Positions 28,503-37,067 of a stretch of 64,000 bases of DNA are shown here, one piece after another. The stretch's first letter is position 1, and the number at the start of each line of letters is the position of its first letter. Source of the DNA: an uncultured Prevotellaceae bacterium (lineage in GTDB: Bacteria > Bacteroidota > Bacteroidia > Bacteroidales > Bacteroidaceae); contig CACWSX010000019.1 of the NCBI GenBank assembly GCA_902763615.1, positions 1-64,000 on the forward strand, given 5' to 3'. The position numbers and the translations under genes were made by a program. The notes under the pieces were generated by a model that searched no databases, was not told where the DNA came from, and was given only the letters and a program-made list of their open reading frames with translations.

Positions 28503-30090
28503 ATGAGTTGGCCTGAATGATTTGGGTAATACCCTGCTCGCGATGACAGATACGTACCTCTATGCCAAACTTCTCATGAATATGTTCTGCCAGATGTTGG
28601 GCAGAATAGACACTACGGTGCTGACCGCCCGTACAGCCAAACGAGAACATCAGCGACGTAAAGCCACGTTGGATATAACGACGCACATGCGCATCAGCCA
28701 ATTTGTAAACACTATCCAAGAACGTAAGTATCTCGCCATCGTCCTCCAAGAATCGAATCACAGGCTCGTCAAGTCCTGTTAGTTGCTTATAAGGCTCATA
28801 ACGGCCAGGGTTATGGGTACTTCGACAATCAAACACATACCCTCCCCCATTGCCCGACTCATCCTCAGGAATACCCTTCCGATAGGAGAAACTGAACACT
28901 TTCACCACCAATGGTCCTTGAGCGTCGTATTTCGAAAAAGTAGCAGGACCATCTTGCGGATGAGCCTTATAAGGATTTAAATCGGTAATCTTATAACCGT
29001 CGGCTCTGCTGGCAGTCGTTTCAATCTGCTGATATTGCGGTAGTTCGGTCAACTGGCGCAGGATGTCCATCAGATAAGGATAATGGAATACGGTTGAAGA
29101 AGCCAGTAACTCACGCAGATTCTGGATAGCTGGTGGAATGCTTTCGATAAAATGCTTTTTCTGCTCAAAATAGCCTCTGAAACCATATGCGCCCAACACC
29201 TGTAACGTACGGAAGAGCACAAAGAGCGACAGACGATTGACAAAATGTCGTACTGGCGGCACCTCGGTGTACTGTTTCAGCGAGTTATAATATTCATAAA
29301 CTAATTCCCGACGGAGTTTATGTGGATAGCGTGCCGAAGCCTGCCACAGAAAAGAGGCTAAGTCATAATAGTAAGGTCCTTTCCGACCACCTTGGTAATC
29401 AATAAAGAAAGGATTCCCATCGTGATCCAACATGACATTACGGGCCTGGAAATCACGATACAGGAAACTTTCTCCTGACTCTTGACTCCTGACTCCTTCA
29501 TCAATCGTCAGATCCTTTGCAAACAGTCGGAAATCGGCTTCAAGCTTCAGTTCATGAAAATCGATTTCCGTGGCTTTCAGGAAACAATACTTAAAATAGT
29601 TCAAATCGAATAGCACACTATCGACATCAAATTCAGCCTGAGGATAACAATTGGAGAAATCCAATCCTATGGCACCACGAATCTGAATGTTGGGCAACTC
29701 GCGAATGGTACGCCTCAAGAGTTCCTGCTCTTTCAGGGTATATCTGCCTCCAGCTTCCCGACCACCACGGATAGCATCAAAAAGCGACAGACTACCCAGA
29801 TCGGTTTGGAGATAGCGTAACTGATCATCGCTGGCAGCCAGGATCTTAGGAACCGGCAACTTACGACGATTAAAATGCTCCGTCAAATAGATAAAGGCAT
29901 GGTCTTCATCACGGCTGGTTCCAATCACACCAATCACAGACTTTCCTTCATGGTCAGTCATACGGAAGTATGTACGATTACTACCACCGCCAGGAATCTG
30001 CTGAATATTAGCAGGTTCTTGGCTTTGCCAAGCAACAGTGCCGAGCTCAGCACCTTTCCACTGTTTGTATAATTCTATGAGTTTCTGCAT
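28501..30090 (-). CDS. AmgK-like sugar kinase fused to a RapZ C-terminal domain
   Basis: I start at 30090 (MQKLIELYKQWKG, 529 residues), 4 bases after the upstream stop and with an AAGGA just before. The N-terminal two thirds is an aminoglycoside-phosphotransferase-like kinase: PGGGSNRTYFRM nucleotide loop, FLYRDFQARNVML catalytic loop and FFIDYQGGRKGPYYYDLASFL metal site. AmgK enzymes phosphorylate MurNAc or GlcNAc at C1. The last 140 residues match the RapZ C-terminal domain (VKVFSFSYRKGIP, FDCRSTHNPGRY, FSFGCTGGQHRSVY), which in RapZ senses or binds a nucleotide or sugar metabolite. A tag of the GGAGTCAGGAGTC type encodes GVRSQESGE between residues about 200 and 210. The fusion suggests substrate sensing within cell wall sugar recycling (inference). 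Confidence 0.86.
   Translation of the reverse strand: MQKLIELYKQWKGAELGTVAWQSQEPANIQQIPGGGSNRTYFRMTDHEGKSVIGVIGTSRDEDHAFIYLTEHFNRRKLPVPKILAASDDQLRYLQTDLGSLSLFDAIRGGREAGGRYTLKEQELLRRTIRELPNIQIRGAIGLDFSNCYPQAEFDVDSVLFDLNYFKYCFLKATEIDFHELKLEADFRLFAKDLTIDEGVRSQESGESFLYRDFQARNVMLDHDGNPFFIDYQGGRKGPYYYDLASFLWQASARYPHKLRRELVYEYYNSLKQYTEVPPVRHFVNRLSLFVLFRTLQVLGAYGFRGYFEQKKHFIESIPPAIQNLRELLASSTVFHYPYLMDILRQLTELPQYQQIETTASRADGYKITDLNPYKAHPQDGPATFSKYDAQGPLVVKVFSFSYRKGIPEDESGNGGGYVFDCRSTHNPGRYEPYKQLTGLDEPVIRFLEDDGEILTFLDSVYKLADAHVRRYIQRGFTSLMFSFGCTGGQHRSVYSAQHLAEHIHEKFGIEVRICHREQGITQIIQANS
29472..29496 (-). repeat. In-gene tag, GAGTCAGG type, in the kinase-RapZ gene
   Basis: On the minus strand three near-identical 8-10 base units (GGAGTCAGGAGTCAAGAGTC and so on) are inserted in frame, encoding GVRSQESG. 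The same string in the same frame occurs at 59801-59825. Confidence 0.8.
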
Positions 30091-30094
30091 ATCC

Positions 30095-33000
30095 TTATTG
30101 TAAAGTAAGGGCCATGAGGCCAATAACGACATCATTCGAAAGTGTTCGGACAGTGAGGCTTTTGAGTTTTTTTTGCGGATTCAGACGCATCCGGAGCATC
30201 TGGGCTGCACCACCAGGAATCTCACGACCATAGACACCTTGAATTCCTAAACTTTTTCCCAAGTCACGACTCACATCACCTGTTCCCAGACACACGCGAT
30301 ACGGTCTGGAGTCCGCAGTCTGGAAGGCCTTGCCATCCACATAGTAGTCCTGCTCTATCGGGCACCAGTTATCTGGGTTCCTCAGGGCAAGCGTATCTTT
30401 TGAACCATCCTGATAGGTGACGATGACTAGTCCATTATCAATCCGACTCTGCATATGATTCGTACTTCCTGCCATCAATAGATAAGCACTACCTGCCTTT
30501 CCCTTCAGAGGAATGACAACAGTGTCAGGATAATTGTCCCAAAGACTAGTATAGATAATGTTCCATCCCTCTGCAGGTGTTCTAAAAGGTACACCCACCA
30601 CATCGAAGACATCATTCTTAATAAGCGTACGGAACACTGAATCATTGATCTCAGCAGTCAACTGTGGGTGACACCATTCACCAATGCCTTGGGTGGGAAT
30701 CTGCAAAGTGGTCGTCAGCGGTCGCGGACTCAAATACTTATTCTTATAAATATCATCGACCTCCGCATTAAAATACCGGTCAATATTCTCCGTTCGAAAT
30801 GCCTTCGTCACGTCAGGCTCCTCAAGGCCCAGTACCACAGAGGGACGGTTCTTTTGTGACATCTGTGACATCGGTAATGTCACAAAAGAACCGTCCCTCT
30901 GTGATACCTCAATCACCTGATGCGCCTCTGCAGTACCCTCTATATCACGATATTGCCCATTACCAAGATTCTGGCGGAACACAATCTTCAACGGCTGTCG
31001 GAAGTTCTGGGTGATTTCGTAGCGACAAACATCATTCTTTCGCGTAAACTTATATGCTAGATACGGCGTCTTCACACTGGCACTATCCCACTCCATCGGG
31101 AATCCTGGGCGAACGATGCACTTCCCGTCCAAAGCCTGAGGGATAATTCCAAAGAGTCCTTGTAGCAGAGTACGCGATGAAATGCCAATACAATCGCCAA
31201 AGTCGCGATAGCACTCACCTCGAGCAGCATCGTAATAGCTTATCTGTCCAAAATTCCCAGGCGAAGCACCGTAATACATCTGGTCAAGAATATTTGCCTT
31301 CATCAGACGATAAGCCTCCTCAGAACGTCCAGCCTCGAAATAGGCTAAAGCCGTATGCATCACCTCGGCAGCTGCCACATTATTAATACTCCATGAATAA
31401 GGTAACCAATCGCTAGTTGAGATTGTGTACAAACCCGTATTCTCGACATCAATATGAGGAATATGATCGTCGATATAGCGAGTAGCAAAAAAAGCTTGAC
31501 GAGGGGTACAAGCCCCACAGTCGATAGGTGTATAGATGCTCCACACAGCGGGATGGTCATGGGTTCGTTTCAATCCCATTGCATCCTGATACTCAGCCCA
31601 TACGCCATTCTTCGGAAGCCATAGCCGTTCGTCCATCGCCTTCAGAATCGCATCTGCCTCCTTGCGATAAGGCTCAGCATCTTCACCAATGATAGCAGCA
31701 ATACGAGCAGCAAGTTTGTTGCCACGATAGTTATAGGCTGAGGAGTGAGTCACCGCTCCACCACTATAATAGAGCGCATCACTAGCCCAGATACAACAAT
31801 AGGCATCATACAAATGGTCACCATCAGGATCATAGTTGCGTTTTTCCCATGCCAAATGCAACTTAATGACAGGCCACATCTTACGCATATAGGTTGTATC
31901 TGCATCATATTGGAAATGCCAGAGCAACTCATCAATGTAATTCAGGTTCATGTCGTAGTGATGCATCTGGTCGTTGCGTTCAGGATTACGGCAAATATAA
32001 CCATTCGAATACATTTGTGTGCCCCATTTCTTCTCTGCACGCGCCAAATTCATCTTCGGATCTTGCGATGGATGAGGAACGACAGGCTCAACATTCGTCA
32101 CCTGACTCTTAGCATAGGCATCGAAATGCGACACGGCACGATCGTTCCAACCCAACACATCGCCTAAATAGCCTGCCCGCCAACCCGCCAAAGGCATACG
32201 CCAACCGATACAGCCATGCAACCAGGTTTGTCCGTCCCAGTCGCCATCAGCTGCAAATGCCAAAGCACTGCCAAGGGTATTAATATAAGGGTCAGGTGTC
32301 TGGAACTGCAAACGAGCAGCCAACTGACCATTATGAAGTACAGCCTTTAAGAACAAGGCTCTACCTTCTTTTTCTGTGACCTCAGTCACCTGATTAATGG
32401 AGTCTATCACGAAGTAAGTCTCGTGCCCACCCTTCCACTCTCTCGTCACTAGGTTTTCGCGCTTAGGGGAAGCTTCGAAGACACCTGGCTTATCTGCACC
32501 GATGTCTCCATTACGATGCAGTTTTGGATTGGCAATGGCACACAATTCTGCACGGAAAATCGCAGGCGAGAACCCATTATCCGATCCAAAGCGCTTGACA
32601 AACTGACGGTCATCGAACAGCCATACAGCCCCCTCACGGTCAGGCAACGCCACCACTTGTAATGCCAACTCAGCATGGTTGCCCCATCGACGGTCGCGCA
32701 GACTGTAGACACGCATTCCGTTGACATAATTGGCACGACAATAATCCGTAGAATCCAAGGGTACGCCATTCACCAAAAAGCGCAAATGACGGTGGTAGTT
32801 CTTCTTCACAATAGCGAAAACTGGGCGATCGGAGGTCTCTATACGGTAGTCTGTCCAACCACCATAAAGTGCACGTGTAAAGCGGTTCGTTCCGTTTTCA
32901 CAAACGAAGCCGTCATCCAAAGGCCAATACTGTTGATGTCGCTCTACTCCTATCTTGTCGAGGTTATAGGAAGTCGACTCAATAAAATCGCCTATCTTCT

Positions 33001-33139
33001 GGCTCTGAGCATAAATACCCAATGGAACACAAAGGCACAAAGACACAAAGAATTGCCACAGAGAAAAACATATTCCCGAGCAGGACTCGCCTCCCCGTAG
33101 ACTTTGTGACTTTGTGTCTTTGTGTTCAGCCAATTTCAT
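30095..33139 (-). CDS. Large secreted (alpha/alpha)6-type glycoside hydrolase, DUF4450-like
   Basis: The start at 33139 (MKLAEHKDTKSQ, 1014 residues) is preferred because a TATCTTTG promoter box lies at 33171-33178, inside the longer frame. The signal peptide (to about residue 41, IYAQ) is encoded almost wholly by a repeat element. A beta-rich N-terminal region is followed by a helical region rich in YN/W motifs (QMYSNGYICRNPERNDQMHHYDMNLNY, SDWLPYSWSINNVAAAEVMHTALAYFEAGR), typical of six-hairpin glycosidases. The C-terminal third is beta-rich again. A perfect inverted repeat (30838-30901) encodes part of a linker. I believe this is the DUF4450 group of Bacteroidetes; the substrate is unknown. 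The kinase-RapZ gene follows after 4 bases. Confidence 0.75.
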   Translation of the reverse strand: MKLAEHKDTKSQSLRGGESCSGICFSLWQFFVSLCLCVPLGIYAQSQKIGDFIESTSYNLDKIGVERHQQYWPLDDGFVCENGTNRFTRALYGGWTDYRIETSDRPVFAIVKKNYHRHLRFLVNGVPLDSTDYCRANYVNGMRVYSLRDRRWGNHAELALQVVALPDREGAVWLFDDRQFVKRFGSDNGFSPAIFRAELCAIANPKLHRNGDIGADKPGVFEASPKRENLVTREWKGGHETYFVIDSINQVTEVTEKEGRALFLKAVLHNGQLAARLQFQTPDPYINTLGSALAFAADGDWDGQTWLHGCIGWRMPLAGWRAGYLGDVLGWNDRAVSHFDAYAKSQVTNVEPVVPHPSQDPKMNLARAEKKWGTQMYSNGYICRNPERNDQMHHYDMNLNYIDELLWHFQYDADTTYMRKMWPVIKLHLAWEKRNYDPDGDHLYDAYCCIWASDALYYSGGAVTHSSAYNYRGNKLAARIAAIIGEDAEPYRKEADAILKAMDERLWLPKNGVWAEYQDAMGLKRTHDHPAVWSIYTPIDCGACTPRQAFFATRYIDDHIPHIDVENTGLYTISTSDWLPYSWSINNVAAAEVMHTALAYFEAGRSEEAYRLMKANILDQMYYGASPGNFGQISYYDAARGECYRDFGDCIGISSRTLLQGLFGIIPQALDGKCIVRPGFPMEWDSASVKTPYLAYKFTRKNDVCRYEITQNFRQPLKIVFRQNLGNGQYRDIEGTAEAHQVIEVSQRDGSFVTLPMSQMSQKNRPSVVLGLEEPDVTKAFRTENIDRYFNAEVDDIYKNKYLSPRPLTTTLQIPTQGIGEWCHPQLTAEINDSVFRTLIKNDVFDVVGVPFRTPAEGWNIIYTSLWDNYPDTVVIPLKGKAGSAYLLMAGSTNHMQSRIDNGLVIVTYQDGSKDTLALRNPDNWCPIEQDYYVDGKAFQTADSRPYRVCLGTGDVSRDLGKSLGIQGVYGREIPGGAAQMLRMRLNPQKKLKSLTVRTLSNDVVIGLMALTLQ
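30838..30901. repeat. Perfect 25-bp inverted repeat inside a coding region
   Basis: Arms 30838-30862 and 30877-30901 are exact reverse complements containing GGGACGGTTCTTTTGTGACA; the 14-base loop holds another TGTGACAT. The reading frame of the glycosidase passes through it without a stop (QRDGSFVT and SQKNRPSV). It resembles REP/REPIN elements. Confidence 0.9.
33025..33127. repeat. 103-bp inverted-repeat element forming a signal peptide
   Basis: The left arm (33025-33050, GAACACAAAGGCACAAAG and so on) and right arm (33102-33127) are inverted copies with few mismatches, built of CACAAAG units. The centre holds CACAGAGAAAAAC and a CGAG/CTCG mini-hairpin. The glycosidase gene begins 12 bases to the right, so residues about 5-38 are encoded by the element. 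Confidence 0.82.
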
Positions 33140-33170
33140 TTTTGCTTTCTTTATCTCGGTAAGTTTGCTG

Positions 33171-33178
33171 CAAAGATA
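33171..33178 (-). promoter_or_regulatory. -7 box of the 30095-33139 gene
   Basis: TATCTTTG on the minus strand lies 32 bases before the ATG at 33139, giving a leader of about 25 nt and fixing the choice of start. Confidence 0.7.
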
Positions 33179-33235
33179 CAACAAAAAAATGAGAAAAGAG
33201 TTGTTATTGTTATTAAAGTTGTTGTTATTATACAC

Positions 33236-33376
33236 AAAAAGCCGGCTGTCTCCCGACAGCCGGCTTCAAAAAACAAACTACTTAAAAACTAATCTACTAA
33301 AACAAATCAAAAAAATATCTTTCACTTAAGAGTGTCTAACACTTTCTTGCGAGCAAAGGATTTTACACCTTCCTCA
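33236..33376 (-). ncRNA. Candidate small RNA of about 140 nt beside groEL
   Basis: A TACCTTTG promoter box (33382-33389, minus) precedes a stretch without a reading frame that ends in a very strong terminator (33241-33264 stem, then TTTTTG). Two small hairpins can be drawn: CACC/GGTG near the 5' end and AGTGT-TAG-ACACT in the middle. It cannot be the groEL end, because groEL has its own hairpin at 33453-33487. It is unlikely to be the leader of the 33139 gene, which has its own promoter. I do not recognise the family. Confidence 0.55.
33241..33264 (-). terminator. Terminator of the candidate small RNA
   Basis: GCCGGCTGTC pairs perfectly with GACAGCCGGC around a 4-base loop, followed on the minus strand by TTTTTG. 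Confidence 0.9.
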
Positions 33377-33381
33377 CGGTG

Positions 33382-33389
33382 CAAAGGTA
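33382..33389 (-). promoter_or_regulatory. -7 box of the candidate small RNA
   Basis: TACCTTTG on the minus strand is the form used by the tRNA promoters in this window (42025, 54344, 57943). The -33 element is not clear. Confidence 0.6.
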
Positions 33390-33452
33390 CGGCAAAATGA
33401 AGAAATATGCAAGTTATTCTCAAATAAAATAGTTGTGTTCGCACAAAAATAT

Positions 33453-33487
33453 CAAAATTAGGGGATGGATTTGGTCATCCATCCCCT
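33453..33487 (-). terminator. Terminator after groEL
   Basis: GGGGATGGAT (33461-33470) pairs with ATCCATCCCC (33477-33486), extended by AAATTA/TAATTT on the outside. It lies 64 bases after the groEL stop. Confidence 0.85.
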
Positions 33488-33550
33488 AATTTGTTATGCT
33501 AACTTAGCAAAATTATATTATTCCGCCAAGTTCAATAAGCACTCAGATGA

Positions 33551-35160
<1,610 letters not shown>

Positions 35161-35178
35161 CTTCATCGTAAATTCGAA

Positions 35179-35451
35179 TTATTTCTCAATCACTGCGAGG
35201 ACGTCTGACTGACGCATCATCAGATACTTCTCACCCTCGAACTCCAGCTCTGTACCAGAGTACTTGCCGTAGAGCACCTCGTCACCCTCTTTCAGGATCA
35301 TCTGCTCGTCCTTGGTTCCCTGACCAACGGCCTTGATGGTTCCGTGGAGAGGCTTCTCTTTTGCGGTGTCAGGAATAATAATACCGCCAATCTTCTCTTC
35401 TGCAGGGGCTGGCAATACCAGCACGCGGTCTGCTAATGGTTTGATGTTCAT
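35179..35451 (-). CDS. groES: Co-chaperonin GroES
   Basis: The 90-residue heptameric lid of GroEL is full length. [20 protein letters not shown], the mobile loop [17 protein letters not shown] and [25 protein letters not shown] are all typical. It is transcribed first, groEL second. No TAnnTTTG box is found upstream; a sigma-54-like element and a 10-bp hairpin occupy the promoter region. Confidence 0.97.
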   Translation of the reverse strand: MNIKPLADRVLVLPAPAEEKIGGIIIPDTAKEKPLHGTIKAVGQGTKDEQMILKEGDEVLYGKYSGTELEFEGEKYLMMRQSDVLAVIEK

Positions 35452-35495
35452 AATTCTGTGTATTTTAAATGTTATACTTATTATATTATATAATA

Positions 35496-35520
35496 GCGGA
35501 ACGATCTGTCATCGTCCCGC
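35496..35520 (-). promoter_or_regulatory. Hairpin at the predicted 5' end of the groES mRNA
   Basis: GCGGAACGAT (35496-35505) and ATCGTCCCGC (35511-35520) form a 10-bp stem with one wobble pair and loop CTGTC. If the sigma-54-like element is used, transcription would begin close to the base of this stem. Confidence 0.55.
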
Positions 35521-35528
35521 CAATTATT

Positions 35529-35546
35529 CTGCCAAAACCGTGCCAA
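35529..35546 (-). promoter_or_regulatory. Sigma-54-like promoter of groES-groEL
   Basis: The minus strand reads TTGGCACGGTTTTGGCAG: GG and GC doublets exactly 10 bases apart, and TTGGCACGG matches the -24 consensus. The -12 part is TGGCA instead of TTGCA. No TAnnTTTG box exists between it and the gene. Confidence 0.5.
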
Positions 35547-35558
35547 CCTACATCTGTG

Positions 35559-35571
35559 TGACAACTTGTCA
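35559..35571. promoter_or_regulatory. 13-bp palindrome upstream of groES
   Basis: TGACAACTTGTCA is a perfect palindrome around one base, 13 bases upstream of the sigma-54-like element. It overlaps the stop codon of the GH28 gene. It may be an operator. Confidence 0.45.
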
Positions 35572-36915
35572 GCGATTAGTACCATTGATGACAACATTCT
35601 TCACCTTTGTCCGCTCTATCACGGTACTATCAAAGGCATTCTTCTCGTCGGTCACATCAACATTCTCGAAACTGAAGTCCACCAAACGATATTTATCAGA
35701 TGTACCAACATCAAAGAAGTTCTTCGTCTTCATATTGATGTTCCTGATATAGATATTGTTACATTGCGACAAAGGCATATCCTCACGGTCTTCGGGTTTG
35801 AAGAACTGTGTCCAGGGACGAACCACGAGGAAAGATCCACATTGTCCCTTGATATCTTCGACTTTCACATACTCATAGTGCTGTGGGGTATCGGGACGCA
35901 TTTTCAACCAGAGCACACGGGTGGCCGCTTTCACGTCGATGCGCCGCAGAATGATGTTATGATCATCCAGACTCTCCGAACCGAGGGTCAGACATCCATG
36001 CACCTTGCCATACGTACAATCCTCGATAATGATGTTCCGACAAGGTCCATTATCCGGATTCTTATCAGCCCATGTGCCCTTACCACCTTTCAACACCACA
36101 GCATCGTCGTTCACATGCATATAGCAGCCGTGTATCAGTACATTCTGACAGACATCTAAGTCGATGGCATCCGTACTGGGACCACCACGTTTGGGATCCA
36201 CAGGCGTCACGTTCTCCGTAGGGGCGTAGATATAGCAACCTAAATAACGCACATATTCGCAACGATAGAGGTGATTCGTCCAAAAGGGTGAGTTGATGAT
36301 CTTCACATCCTGCACGGTCACGTTTCTAGAATTCGAGATATAGACATTGCGGGGACGCATCGCCTCGAGATTCGTGCACTGTGGATTATACTTCCTACGA
36401 ATCCAAAATTCTTCCCAATATTTCTGTCCGTTGCCATTGATTGTACCGGGTCCGGTAATCGTAAACCCGTCCACCCCGTCTGCATTCACCAAAGCCGCGA
36501 AATACGTCAGTGTCTGACCTTCCATGCGCGTTTTCACCAGCTTAAAATCACGGATACGATCGGAACCTTTCAGTTCCCCACCCTCCTCGATTTTCAGGTG
36601 CGTCTTGGGCTTAAAGAACAATGAGCCACTCAGGAAGGTGCCACGCGGTATGACCACCACGCCGCCACCTTCAGCCGCACACTTGTCGATCACAGCCTGT
36701 AATGCTTTTGTCTGCACACCATCGCACCAAGGATCCACGCCATAGTCAGTCACCACATAGTGTTTCAACCCACTTACATCCACACGACTGGTATCGCTAA
36801 ACCAAGCGTCAATCTCTGCGCCATCAGGCCAGCGTTCCGTGTTCGGTTTCTTAATTCCCATGGCCGTCGTCCATGCCATCAGCATCACGAGGCAAACCAT
36901 CATTGTCTTTCTCAT
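35569..36915 (-). CDS. GH28 family polygalacturonase-like pectinase
   Basis: The 448-residue secreted enzyme is a right-handed beta helix that hydrolyses galacturonan-type pectin. The ATG at 36915 is chosen; an in-frame TTG two codons earlier is less likely. A short signal peptide ends near TTAMG. The GH28 catalytic block is seen as STDAIDLDVCQNVLIHGC followed by VNDDAVVLKGG, with the later GCLTLGSES and the RVLWLKMRP segment. The N-terminal VTDYGVDPWCDGVQTKALQAVIDKC is the usual pectate-lyase-superfamily start. It has its own promoter, divergent from sppA. Confidence 0.92.
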   Translation of the reverse strand: MRKTMMVCLVMLMAWTTAMGIKKPNTERWPDGAEIDAWFSDTSRVDVSGLKHYVVTDYGVDPWCDGVQTKALQAVIDKCAAEGGGVVVIPRGTFLSGSLFFKPKTHLKIEEGGELKGSDRIRDFKLVKTRMEGQTLTYFAALVNADGVDGFTITGPGTINGNGQKYWEEFWIRRKYNPQCTNLEAMRPRNVYISNSRNVTVQDVKIINSPFWTNHLYRCEYVRYLGCYIYAPTENVTPVDPKRGGPSTDAIDLDVCQNVLIHGCYMHVNDDAVVLKGGKGTWADKNPDNGPCRNIIIEDCTYGKVHGCLTLGSESLDDHNIILRRIDVKAATRVLWLKMRPDTPQHYEYVKVEDIKGQCGSFLVVRPWTQFFKPEDREDMPLSQCNNIYIRNINMKTKNFFDVGTSDKYRLVDFSFENVDVTDEKNAFDSTVIERTKVKNVVINGTNR

Positions 36916-36946
36916 TGTCAATTATTCGATTAGTTTCTTTGGGGTA

Positions 36947-36978
36947 CAAAGGTACGTAAAAAAAATCATACCACCAAA
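36947..36978 (-). promoter_or_regulatory. Promoter of the GH28 gene
   Basis: On the minus strand TTTG (36978-36975), a 20-base spacer and TACCTTTG (36954-36947) form a full Bacteroidetes vegetative promoter 32 bases before the ATG. Confidence 0.85.
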
Positions 36979-37002
36979 CGATAACAAAAAAATGACTTTA
37001 TA

Positions 37003-37034
37003 TTTGGTAGTTTCGATAGAAATAACTATCTTTG
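37003..37034 (+). promoter_or_regulatory. Promoter of the sppA operon
   Basis: TTTG (37003-37006), 20 bases, then TATCTTTG (37027-37034), 33 bases before the sppA ATG. It rules out the upstream TTG at 37032 as the start. Confidence 0.88.
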
Positions 37035-37067
37035 CCCTCTGAAACAGATTCATTACAACCAAAAGTT

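Noticed and set aside
33140..33235. N-terminal extension (Asn-rich) of the 30095-33139 glycosidase
   Set aside because: A TATCTTTG promoter box lies inside the extension, and the extra residues are low-complexity sequence from GTTGTTATT repeats.
33236..33376. Reading the small-RNA candidate as the leader of the glycosidase gene
   Set aside because: A strong terminator separates them, and the glycosidase has its own promoter box downstream.
37032..37067. TTG start 12 codons before the chosen sppA start
   Set aside because: It lies inside the -7 promoter box TATCTTTG and would not be transcribed.
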